Positions 24,552 through 35,000 of a stretch of DNA of 64,000 bases are shown here, piece by piece. Position numbers and translations under genes: made by a program. A model generated the notes under the pieces. The model was not told where the DNA came from. It ran no database searches and saw nothing but the letters and a program-made list of their open reading frames with translations. The first letter of the stretch is position 1, and each line of letters starts with the position of its first letter. This DNA comes from Gymnopus androsaceus JB14 (lineage: Eukaryota; Basidiomycota; Agaricomycetes; Agaricales; Omphalotaceae), in contig ML769663.1 in NCBI GenBank assembly GCA_009733575.1, positions 1 to 64,000 on the forward strand, read 5' to 3'.

Positions 24552-25399
24552 TTTAAATTTAATTAGCTGCAGTGAGGACCACTCGCTAATGGAAAAAGTT
24601 GTTAGCTTAGCGATGGCCAAGTGATATAGCTAAAACAGTGGTGAATTTGTACCATAATATGTATCAACAACAGACTCGAGACTACACTAATGTCTGTAAC
24701 AACTTATACTGGAAGTGCACAGGCCATGGTTTGCAGATAAGTTCATTCACATAGCACAAAAACAACAGTGAGCAGCAACATAGAAGATGTTTGAATTAGT
24801 CTGATACAACAACGGCGAGATAAATATGCCGTAATATGTTCATCAAGTAAGCAATCAATAGCGTGCTGATTATACCAGGTGCGAGCTTTGAAGATACAGT
24901 GAACAGTCATAGCGTGTCTATTTGGGTGCTCTTAAGAACATTGACAGCAATAGCAAGCAATGGGACAGCATACAGGACATTTGATTTACAAAGTTAGTGT
25001 TAAATCTGCCGTAATACTGTATAGTTTTGAATTTAAGTTCACTAGATGTTACGCGTTACTCCTTGGATCTATTCAGTTCATAGTTCAGCCACCATCAGGC
25101 AGCGTTACATTTGCAAATTTAGTTCAGTTGAGTTCATATTTATAGTGCCCGGTGTAGCCGGCTGCCAAATTTGGCCTATAAGTGCCAAAAAATTGAGCTC
25201 GGAGGCTAATGTTGTGCATTACAAAGATGGAAATTACACCAGTTCAGCACCCCGCGTTACGCATTACTGAACTTAAATTCGAAATGGTACAGTAGATTCA
25301 CCAAGTAAATCGACGTTCACTAAGTAAAGTTCATAAGCGTGGGAAAAAATAAGTTAACTTGATTGAATTGAAATAAGTTAAATAAGTTAGCGAAATAAG
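24552..25399. other. AT-rich spacer inside the 6-kb unit, with a possible small MITE
   Basis: No gene is seen. Inverted copies of GAATTTAAGTTCA at about 25028-25040 and 25268-25280, each next to a GTTACGC-type motif, suggest a degenerate MITE of about 270 bp. Direct runs of AAATAAGTTA occur near 25365-25405. Confidence 0.35.
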
Positions 25400-25797
25400 T
25401 TACTTTGCTCTCACTCCTTTTGTTCTCGGAATCTTGGATGAAGGGGCAGAGCTAAGGTCAGCTTGATCAGCTGCTCTTTTTTTGGCACGGCGGGCTTGTT
25501 CAGCTGTTCCATGGACAAAAAGTGGTGCTTCACAGTTGTAGTGAGCTTCAAACTACAACATTGAGTCAGTGTATTATCAAATGACCAGATCAAGTTTACC
25601 TCTTCGACTATAATCACAGCCTCCAAAAAGATAAAAGGAGGTTTGAGCCTGAGACTGCCAGGTGTTCTTTTGCTTGGATCAGGGAGGTGTGGCTCATTCA
25701 ATGTGTAAAATTGTTTGAGTGTTCCACCATCACTATCCACAACTATATTTCGGGAGCCATGAAACTTGATAGAAATAAATTCACTGGCAGGAGTCAT
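25400..25797 (-). pseudogene. C-terminal half of the split minus-strand gene in the 6-kb unit
   Basis: It reads SEFISIKFHGSRNIVVDSDG, then an intron 25553-25599 (GTAAAC...TGTAG), then FEAHYNCEAPLFVHGTAEQA, a lysine/arginine-rich run (RRAKKRAADQ) and stop at 25402-25400. It is probably the tail of the gene that starts at 28943, since both halves are on the same strand and the interval between them is occupied by the oppositely oriented DDE-type gene. The join itself cannot be proved here. The basic segment could be a nuclear localisation signal. No family is recognised. Confidence 0.5.
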
Positions 25798-25835
25798 AGT
25801 ACAATCAATTTCATAGGACAGCAGAAAAAATTGTC

Positions 25836-27744
25836 ATGCCAACTCACCGGGTCAATAGGTACTTGCACCAATCCTTCCATTCCAGATTCAAGCTTTTCAA
25901 AACTGTCCGAGAAATTATGCTATTGAATGATCCGGATGGGTTTGATATTCGGAATCCAAGTCGCAAGCCTGTTGTTCGATGCAAGGGCCATCTTACAGGT
26001 GCCGGTGTCTTTCAGGAAATTCATTGTGATGGTCATGAGAAGATATCCTCAAAAGCATTGCAAATTGGAGCTGTGGGAATTGTCATTTATGGAATGAAAT
26101 GTCATAGCAGTGGTTTAATTGTGGCAGAGCAGGTGGTTCCCAACTCACAGTGTGAGCATACTATTGCACACCGCTATTTAGACATGGTGGAAGCATATGG
26201 GGGTGAGTGACATACTTTATATTGTCCAAAACTGGGCCTGAATTTCTTTAGAAATACCATTACAACTGACTGTTGATGGTGGTAATGAGACTGGTCAAAT
26301 GTGTGCATGCCACATTGCCTTACGGTATGCTCTTCTGTCAGTCTATTTCAGAGTGCTTATTAACTGTCTTGGAAATTAGACAAATCTATACACCAGATTT
26401 ACCCTTTGACCAAGTACCTGCATTTGTTGCCCTAAAGAGCTCTGACAATGTCCCCATTGAATCCTCTTGGAGTAATATGAGGGACTACAATGGCCGGGAC
26501 CTGAAGACTGCTATTCTGCTTACAAAAGATTCAGACAAACAATACTTCAATCCAATGGATCCACTACATGTGTATGTTTCTTTGCTATCATCTAATTATT
26601 TTTAGATTCATCTTTTGAAAATTTCTAGTAACCTTTTCAACTGGGTGTGGCCAAAGATTGCCCAGAAGTCTGTTCTGGAGTTCAAGGAGTACTGGAACCA
26701 TCACCGCCCTCGCCGACAGCATGACAAGATCTTGCCAAGTGGTGAATTTCCTATTAAGGTGTTCAAATTTCCTGATAATTATGGGTTGAAGCACTGTGCA
26801 TCAGCAAAACCTGGGTGTTCTGTACAGAGCTGTACAGCTCTGTACAGAACCCACAGCACTTATAGGACCCATAGCAAGGTACCCCTCTGTACAGAACTGT
26901 GGGATGCTATTGGTTGCTGTGGATCGCTGTGGACTTCGTGGGAACGCCGCGATCAGGGTTCTATTCAATACTGATTCAATACCAAATATATTATCCTTAC
27001 GAATTGTTTCCCTGGCTCGCGAGAGCGAAATACTAGCGAAATATTTATAAAATCATTTTATTGGTGGTTCTAAACACTACTAATACTACAACATACATAC
27101 TCGACTCATCCACCAGGTCCACAAGTAGCATAAAATTGTATATGAGGCTAATTAACTTTGACTCCTACCATGTCATCGAATGACACTAAAAAATGTCATC
27201 AGACATATAATTAGAGCCTCCGAGTAAATAAAAAAATTGCAGAGAGCAGAACTTACAGTCTGAGTCAAGTTGAGCTTAGTGGGGGGAGGAAAAGACGTCG
27301 AACTCGTCAAGACTCAAAACCATTGATTAAATAGCATCCAAGGTCCCCGTTGCCGTATCCATCAGCTGGAAATGACAGGTGTCAGAATGCTCGAGCAACG
27401 GTCAACCTACAGCATCTTACAGGACCTCATAGGACCTCATAGCATTCCACAGCACTGTACAGTGCTGTGGCTGCTATGGATTGCTATAAGCTGCTATAGT
27501 TGCTGTAGCGTTCACCCAGGTTCTGCTGATGTGGAGTAAAGGTTGAAATGGAGGTTGGGAGGTTGTGCAACATTTACGGGGAACACTGGATAAGACAAAA
27601 GAGGAATGCTTTAGGTGGGTATCAGATGAGTTTGATGTTCAAGCTCAAGTTGTTTATGAGGAACTTGGAAGTCCTGAGTTGAAAATTGTCTCAGGATGGA
27701 GTGTGTTTTGCTCAATGCTTGCAATACTCAAAGACATGGATTAA
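25836..27744 (+). pseudogene. DDE/integrase-core-like gene interrupted by a TIR element
   Basis: Blocks of a fungal integrase-like family: DPDGFDIRNP, EIHCDGHEKISSKAL (likely first catalytic Asp), GAVGIVIYGMKCHSSG, then QLTVDGGNETGQM (second Asp), VPIESSWSNMRDYNGRDLK (catalytic Glu), NLFNWVWPKIAQ, EFKEYWNHHRPRRQHDKILPSG. Small introns separate the blocks, with clear borders near 26204-26250 (GTGAGT...TTAG) and 26572-26630. The frame breaks inside DNYGLKHC at 26798, where the element 26799-27531 begins; it resumes at 27532 as GVKVEMEVV and runs through EECFRWVSDEFD to a stop at 27742-27744. The reconstruction is inferred by comparison with remembered family patterns. Confidence 0.7.
26799..27531. 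mobile_element. Non-autonomous TIR element, CATCAGCA family, copy 1
   Basis: 733 bp. The left end is CATCAGCAAAACCTGGGTG; the right end is its inverted copy with one mismatch (CACCCAGGTTCTGCTGATG). It is flanked by TG at 26797-26798 and 27532-27533. Removing the element and one TG restores the interrupted reading frame (CAC TGT GGA). It contains a perfect 34-bp palindrome at 26817-26850 and a perfect 24-bp palindrome at 27447-27470. No transposase is encoded. Confidence 0.85.
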
Positions 27745-27975
27745 TTAGAGGATTCATTATGATGTGCACAACTAACTACTAAATAAACCCATAAATTCCA
27801 CAAAAGTATATCAGTAAAGCCAATTAATATTAAGGACTGTACTCTTAGAAAATGCTACCATGATTCTGTTGTGGAGAATAAGATTTTAAAAATGTTAATG
27901 ATTGTGATAGATGAATCTAGTTCTGAGCCTTATTCAAATGATATCAGTAAACAAATCATGCTTTAGTTGGAGAAT
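27745..27975. other. AT-rich segment after the DDE-like gene
   Basis: No gene is seen. The 3' boundary of the insertion into the minus-strand gene should lie within this interval, but no terminal repeat was found. Confidence 0.3.
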
Positions 27976-28943
27976 GATCTCACCTTTTTTGTATGCTCAA
28001 ACTTCATCCAAGTTGCTTGTGATTTTGCACCCATGCCAATGTAATGACAAAGAAGTGGTGAATCCTCACACTTCTTGTATGATTTCTATGCTTTGGAGAC
28101 AGTTGACCTCACATACCCAACTCCAGGGAATGCAGCCTCAAATTGAACAAGCTTTCCTTGTCCCTGGGGCCGCTTCCCATTTCCACCACGGATAATATCC
28201 ATGATCTTGAATCCATCCACAATCTCAAAGGTGTAATAAGATCCTGGCCATCTGCGTACTAGAAATTAGAATATATATTAGTACTGGCAAATGATATGTA
28301 TGAAATCAAGGCTAGACCTTTTTGACCTGCATCAATGCCATTAACATTGGACTGAGGTATAGCTGGGTTTATACATGCATAAAGAAACCCATATAAAACA
28401 TAATCATATCAGAGAAACTTACAGTTGCCTAGAATAGTGCTTTGCTCTTCTCCCATGCTCATGTCAAATGCAGAGAGATTAGCTGTGAGCTCTGCAAAGA
28501 TTGTATCCAGATCAACTAAAAGCAGTTTTAAATAAACCAGCCCCCCAAAAAACATTGAAAAAACATACAGTCCTCTTGTTGGTTGGTTCGCACAGTAAAG
28601 AGATCTGAATTAATACCTGGATCAGTTGCAGCTAAGGCAGCACAATATCAGCAGCTATTTTGGCATGTCAATCTAAACACCCACAGAATGCAGCATTGTA
28701 GCCGCTATCACTGGTCTGCAGGAAAGGCAATTCTTCCGAAACCATTTCTGGTAAGTTAAGGAACATGTTGGTCATGTACTCATGACTGATGGTATCATTT
28801 TCCGGGATCACCAACTCAGATGCCCAATTTGGGTCAATAGAGTCATCAAGAGTTGCTGGGAGCGTGAAAAAGGACAGATCCGATGGAAATGGAAATGGAA
28901 AGGAATGTGCGCTCCACATGGCGTCGTAGTTGTCGGATTGCAT
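27976..28943 (-). pseudogene. N-terminal half of the split minus-strand gene in the 6-kb unit
   Basis: It starts at 28943 with MQSDNYDAMWSAHSFPF and reads through several small exons: an acidic N-terminus with NMFLNLPEMVSEELPF, then DLFTVRTNQQED, LDTIFAELTANLSAF, RRWPGSYYTFEIVDGF, GKRPQGQGKLVQFEAAFPGVGYVRSTVSKA. A TAG then stands where a Trp codon would fit, followed by KSYKKCEDSPLLCHYIGMGAKSQATW. The protein continues probably at 25797. I recognise the FEAAFPG...STV block as a recurring agaricomycete pattern but cannot name it. The N-terminal acidic/hydrophobic composition would suit a transcriptional regulator, which is a guess. Confidence 0.5.
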
Positions 28944-29028
28944 TGGAAGTTGGAACTAAAAAAGAAAGAAAAGACGTGGCGAAAATCTTGCCTGCTGCAA
29001 CTGAGATCCGGACCGCAGAAATTCAAAA

Positions 29029-29114
29029 AAACGACATCTCAACATCAGTGAGTTACGTATACAATTTTCGGAAATCGAAAATGAACCATGCCGCTCCGGA
29101 GTGCGCTAGTGCGC
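29029..29114 (-). repeat. Right terminal inverted repeat of the 6-kb unit
   Basis: Inverted partner of 23089-23174; see that entry. Confidence 0.9.
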
Positions 29115-29627
29115 AAGCAAGTGTCAAGTCGAGAGGAACAATTTCAAAGCATAAGTACAAAATGATAGCTATTGCAGCATTTTTGGACAACAAAAAGGTG
29201 GAAGAAGGGTTCAACTTTTAGTGCTGAACGTTAAAGCTTGAAGTCCGAAGTCAACCCGGAGTTTAGCGTAACGAATAGGCGTCTAATTTACTATCGTCGA
29301 GCGCCCATCTTCATCAACTCCGAAAAGACTCACAAGTTTAAATCATTTCGGCCAGGACACGTCCACGCCGGCTGCGATTTGTCCAGTCAACGGAGTAAGG
29401 GAGAAACAGGCATGCGAACTTCTTGCTATTGGCTGTACACGGCACTGGGGACATCGGGGATGGTAATTGGGCAGGAAAATGCTGGTCGCATGCATGATAT
29501 CGCGTACGACTGGATCGTGATCTGACGAAGACGGCCGGCAGCCAACGACAGCTCGATGTATAAAGACAATGAGTAGCAATGCTCAAGGAAGGAAACCTCT
29601 AGACCACCTAGCGGCTGGCCAGTAACA
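29115..29627. other. Intergenic between the 6-kb unit and the dehydrogenase gene
   Basis: No gene is supported. Confidence 0.35.
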
Positions 29628-30993
29628 ATGGGAAACTGGATCTCACTTAACTTTCCACCAAAAGCAGAGTTTTCTGTTGACCAAATTCCCGACCTTACAG
29701 GACAGGTTATGATAGTAACTGGGGCTAATACCGGCATGTATCATACCCCTCTGAAGTTGCCGTACAAAAACTTATCCCTCTTTACGCTCGCTTCCAGGAG
29801 TAGGAAAGGCTATAGCCCAAGAACTTTTGAAACACAATGCCAAAGTCTACATCGCCGCACGAAGTCAAGAGAAAGCTGAAGCTGCGATCAAAGAGTTGAA
29901 AACCAAAACTGGGAAGGAGGCTATATTCTTGAAATTGGATCTGAGCGATCTAAGGACGATTAAGCCCACCGTCGAGAAATTTTTAAGGTTTGTTCATTTT
30001 ATTGGGATCTAAGACTTCGGATGGATGACTGACACGGCACTCTTGACTGGAATAGCAAGGAGACACAACTTCACGTCCTCATAAACAACGCGCATGTATC
30101 TCTACGTCAATCATCTCCAGGCCAATACTTATGCGATCCGCTCTCTCAGGGGAGTTGGCCAACCACCGAAGGATATGCTGACAGCCCAGGGATTCGACTT
30201 GCAGTTTGGAACCAATACTCTTGGTTCGTCAACTTCTCTCTCTCAAATTCCGTGTCATACATAACTCTTACATGTACTTGGCCAGGCCACTTTTACTTCA
30301 CTATGCTCCTCCTTCCCACTTTGATATCCACAGCTAAGGCCACCCCGGGCAACAAAGGAAAAGTCCGTGTAGTCAATGTCTCGTCTTACGCTCATCACTC
30401 CTTCCCGAAAATGAAATATGAGACTTTCAAGGATGGGCCAGAGAGGAGCAAGATGAGCAAGATGAGTTTATATGGACAGAGTAAAACCGTGAGTCTTAAT
30501 AACGTCGGACAAGAGATCCTTACACCGGCGTCATCTGCAGGGCAACATCCTATTCTCGAATGAGCTGGCAAAACGATATGGCGACCAGGGAATCGTATCC
30601 ATCTCTGTCCATCCAGGCAATATACGGTCTGATTTCAATCGACATGCACCTGCACTCCTCGTGAAACTGGTGGTGTGTCCAAAATCCCAGTTCTCCCTAT
30701 TGCCCATAATTTGACTGCCACCTCGGATACAGTCACCATTGATTTTATACCCGATTGAACTAGGTGTTCTGACGCCACTATACGCAGCAACGGCTCCAGA
30801 ATGTGCTCAGCACAATGGTAGAGTGCGTAGCTACATTACAGCCTTTTGACTATCTATCACTAATTTAACTTTGACACAGTATCTCACAGCGTGGGCTCGC
30901 TATGTCTCCAGTGAGCCAGATCCGAAAACTAGAGATCCTGCTGATGCAAAGGCGTTATGGGACTATATGGAAGAGCAGGTCAAGGATTACTGA
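29628..30993 (+). CDS. Short-chain dehydrogenase/reductase (SDR)
   Basis: Eight exons join to 945 nt, 314 aa: 29628-29733, 29798-29987, 30056-30091, 30150-30223, 30286-30488, 30541-30672, 30733-30822, 30880-30993. Rossmann cofactor loop TGANTGVGK (residues about 31-39), NNAG motif, active-site Ser in VNVSSYAHH, catalytic YGQSK (Tyr and Lys), then VHPGNIRS. This is the retinol-dehydrogenase/WW-oxidoreductase-like branch commonly found in fungi; it would use NAD(P)H to interconvert an alcohol and a ketone or aldehyde, substrate unknown. Introns 1 (29734-29797) and 3 (30092-30149) both need a GC donor, and both start with the same nine bases GCATGTATC; each falls inside a cofactor-binding motif (TG|VGK and NNA|GV). 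Intact. Confidence 0.92.
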
Positions 30994-32074
30994 TATCTGA
31001 CGTAGAGAGTTTATGACCGTTGTGTTTTTCACTTTAACTAGTTATCGCAGCCACTTCGTATGCAGCAACTGCTGCTATTTCATCATTACGTCTACTATTA
31101 GGTTTTCGGCAGTGCACTTGAATGTTTTCATTTCTCCTTCCGCTAGGACTCATCCAGCAGTTGAGCGAAGGTCATTCAATATGCAATACTCCAACAGTTT
31201 GCAGCGTAACAAAGAAAGCTGCTAAATAATCTAGGAATAAATGCAGGAGAATCGTTACCATAACTTCGCACCTTTCAATCTTCAGCATAACAGTTGGCAA
31301 AATATAATCGAGATTCGAACTGTCTGGATGAGGCCCACAAAAGTTGTTTTCAAAGCAAGTAAAAGTTCGAATCGTACAGTGATTTGGCAGGTGGTAGACT
31401 AGAACGTGAAATAAGTCTTTCGTCATTCCTCTCTATCAATCCTATTGCACAATTTCCCTGATTTCTTCAAAAAATGGAAGCTTCCCACTCAACACCTCCG
31501 GGACACCACTGGGAACTGGGTTTTTCGTCGATCGTAATTTTATGGTGAAATTCACAGTCTTCATTGAATCAAATATTGACTACTCGAGAAGCGTGTCAAA
31601 TACAATCCATTCCTTCCATTGACATTGCCGGGTTATCTCCATATCTGAGCGCAATTACGATGGAGATATGTTCTAGCGGAGGTGTTTTCTGATTGGAATT
31701 TAAGAGTCGTTGGAAGAGGGAATAAGTAGATCCAGTGAACAGGACTATGATGGCTGTTTCAAAGACGTCGAGTTTTAGGATACTCAGATTGCACTTTCGC
31801 TTTCGTGAATTTTACCGACTATTTTATTCACTGGAATGTTTGAGTATCCGATACGGTGGATGAGGAGAGGATGAGCTGATTTGTACGGATGAGTAGGTTG
31901 TAATTACGAACATGATTTGAGACAGTGAGCGCATGGTTTGGAGATCGTGGTAATACTGGTAGATGTGGAGTCCAAGATCTACTCGGTTGACACCCACATC
32001 TCGAAGCCTGCCCTCAAGTCATTTGTGGGAAGTGTGACAACGTTACATTCATCACTTGAACATCAACTACCATC
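30994..32074. other. Intergenic
   Basis: No supported gene between the dehydrogenase and the NACHT gene. Confidence 0.4.
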
Positions 32075-35000
32075 ATGTCTTCAGCAATCTTGCCAAATGC
32101 TCGAGATTTTTCAATACATGATTCAAAGTTTTACAGTGCTCAAGGAAATCAATATATTAATAATATCTCTTATCATGGATCTCAATGGACCACAATTTTG
32201 GATGTAAGTTTATGAAATGCAGTCAATGGGTCAACTAAAATCTCATCTATTGATAGGAAATCATTGGAAGGCTGTCTTATTCGCCACAGGCATTCTATGA
32301 TGCAGACAATGGCATAAAATATTCTCGTAAGGTTTGCTATCCAGGCACAAGGGAACAAATTCTGTCAGACATTGAGAGATGGGCAATCAATCCTCAGTCA
32401 GATATGCCATTAGGCTACTGGATGTGTGGAATGGCTGGAACAGGCAAAAGCACAATTGCCATGTCTCTTTGCACAAGATTAGAACATAAAGGCTTGCTTG
32501 CTGGGACTTTCTTCTGCTCCCGCCAAATTCCTGAGTGTAGGAATTACCATTTGGTGATACCCACATTGGCATACCAGCTAGCAAAGTATTCAGAAAGATT
32601 TGCTACTTCACTGAGAAATGCCTTGCGACAAGATCCTGATCTTGCAGTAAAAGATCCAGGAAAGCAAATTAAAACACTCTTGATGGCACCCTGGAGGACT
32701 GTCATGAATGGAGAAACAACACCATATCTACCAGTTCTTATTCTGGATGCTTTAGATGAATGTGAGAATGTTTCACTGGTTCTTGGACCTCTCATATCAG
32801 CAATCCAAGACCAGGAATTGCCTGGTTTAAAGTTTTTCCTGACTAGTCGCCCAGAACAAGCAATTCTACAACTGATGCATTCAAGTTGCCCAACTACTGG
32901 GTCTATTCCCAGAGTTAAAGAATTCATCTTGCACCAAGTAGAAGAAAGTTTTGTGCAGCAAGATATTTACACTTATATCAAGGCTGAGCTGAATGGCTTG
33001 TCTCCTGCAGAGGAGCAGCTGCAGACCCTTAAGAGACTGTCAGGGACTCTTTTCATTTATGCATCAACCATTGTGAAATTTGTGAAGGGTGTTAGCAGCC
33101 ATACAAGACAGAAAGCAAGATTGACACATTCACTTGAGCAGGGAAATAACCCTGAGGATATCAAACAACTTTATGCTGGAATTATGAATGGTGCAATTTC
33201 AGCAGAAGAGCTCTCTGAAGAGGAGACTAAAGAAGATTGGATGATCATTTTTGCAATCATTACTGCAAGAAAGGCATTGACATGCAATGCTGTAGCTGAG
33301 CTCCTAGAAATTGAAGTTGAGCTTGTAACAGATCTGATTTCTAGACTGCAAGCAGTTTGCTATATCTCAGATCAAAATAACTGCATATTTACTTTTCATG
33401 CATCTTTCGCTGATTTCATTACCACCTACAAACAGGTTGAGGGTGTCATGTATATCCCTACATCCCAACATTTGAAAATGATGTTGGCTTGTTTCACAGT
33501 AATGGAGAAGCTAAGATTCAATATCTGTAATCTTCCTTCATCATTTATACCAGATAAAGAAGTCATTAACTTTATTGAGAGGGTTAAGGAAAATATAGGA
33601 GAAACACTTCAGTATTCCTGCCAGTTTTGGAGTTATCATTTCCTGCAATCTCAGTTCCAAGAAAATGGTATAGGGACACTGAAGGAGTTCTTGAAGGCAA
33701 AGGGAGTATATTGGATTGAAGCTATGAGCTTACTGGATCTACTGCCAAATTGTGGAGAATCTGTAAACTTGATGTGCAAGGTGAGTACCACATAGAAGGA
33801 TAATGGCACATCAGAGATTGAATTTCCACAGAAATTATCATATAGTGATCCTGCATCAGAAGCAACATTGATATTGCAATACCTCCTAAATTTACTGATC
33901 CAATTTTCATCCGGAGAAGCAAGGGGCAGGACTCCACATCTTTATCTCAGTATAATTCCTTTTTGGAAAAATAATTTGGAATGTAAGCCCCAAGTAAAAA
34001 GGAGTTTCAGGATAGAAGTCTTAGCACAAAATCGGATTGCTGACATAGTATGGAAGGGTCATGAACGGTCAGTTTTGGCAGTGGCCTTTTCACCTGATGG
34101 AACAAGAATTGTGTCTGGGTCAGATGACAAGACAATAAGGATCTGGGATGCAGCTACTGGTAATCAGATAGGTAAACCTCTGGAAGGTCATAAAGATTCA
34201 GTCTGGTCAGTGGTCTTTTCACCTGATCGAACTAGAATTGCGTCTGGGTCATCTGACAAGACAATAAGAATCTGGGATGCAGCTACTGGTGCTCAGATAG
34301 GTGAACCTCTGGAAGGTCATCAAAATTTCGTCCTGTCAGTGGCCTTTTCACCTGATGGAACCAGAATTATGTCTGGGTCATCTGACAAGACAATAAGGAT
34401 CTGGGATGCAGCTACGGGTACTCAGATAGGTAAACCTCTGGAAGGTCATGAATATTCAGTCAAGTCAGTAGCCTTTTCACCTGATGGAATTAGAATTGTG
34501 TCTGGGTCATATGACAAGACAATAAGGATCTGGGATGCAGCTACTGGTGCTCAAATAGGTGAACCTCTGGAAGGTCATGGATATTCAGTCTGGTCAGTGG
34601 CCTTTTCACCTGATGGAACTAGAATTGTGTCTGGGTCAGATGACGAGAGAATAAGGATCTGGGATGCAGCTACTGGTGCTCAGATAGGTGAACCTCTGGA
34701 AGGTCATGAATATTCAGTCTTGTCAGTGGCCTTTTCACCTGATGGAACAAGAATTGTGTCTGGGTCAGATGACAAGACAATAAGGATCTGGGATGCAGCT
34801 ACTGGTGTTCAGATAGGTGAACCTCTGGAAGGTCATGAATATTCAGTCCTGTCAGTGGCCTTTTCACCTGATGGAACTAGAATTGTGTCTGGGTCACATG
34901 ACAAGACAATAAGGATCTGGGATGCAGCTACTAGTGCTCAGATAGGTGAACCTCTGGAAGGTCATGAAGATTCAGTCCTGTCAGTGGCCTTTTCACCTGA

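Larger units (their letters stand above)
23089..29114. mobile_element. 6.0-kb unit bounded by 86-bp terminal inverted repeats
   Basis: Bases 23089-23174 and 29029-29114 are inverted copies with 3 mismatches in 86. Both begin GCGCAMTAGCGCACTCCGG at the outside and end with ...GAGATGTCGTTT inside. Between them lie the alpha-kinase gene (minus), a second minus-strand gene in two halves, and a plus-strand DDE/integrase-like gene. The kinase stop is 135 nt from one repeat and the second gene's start is 86 nt from the other, so the two minus-strand genes fill the unit neatly. I could not find a convincing target-site duplication (flanks CGCTGTGT and AAGCAAGT differ). Whether the DDE gene is the unit's own transposase or a later arrival is open; its position inside another gene favours the latter. 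Confidence 0.75.

Noticed and set aside
23081..29122. Possible 8-bp target duplication around the 6-kb unit
   Set aside because: The flanks CGCTGTGT and AAGCAAGT do not match at any offset tested.
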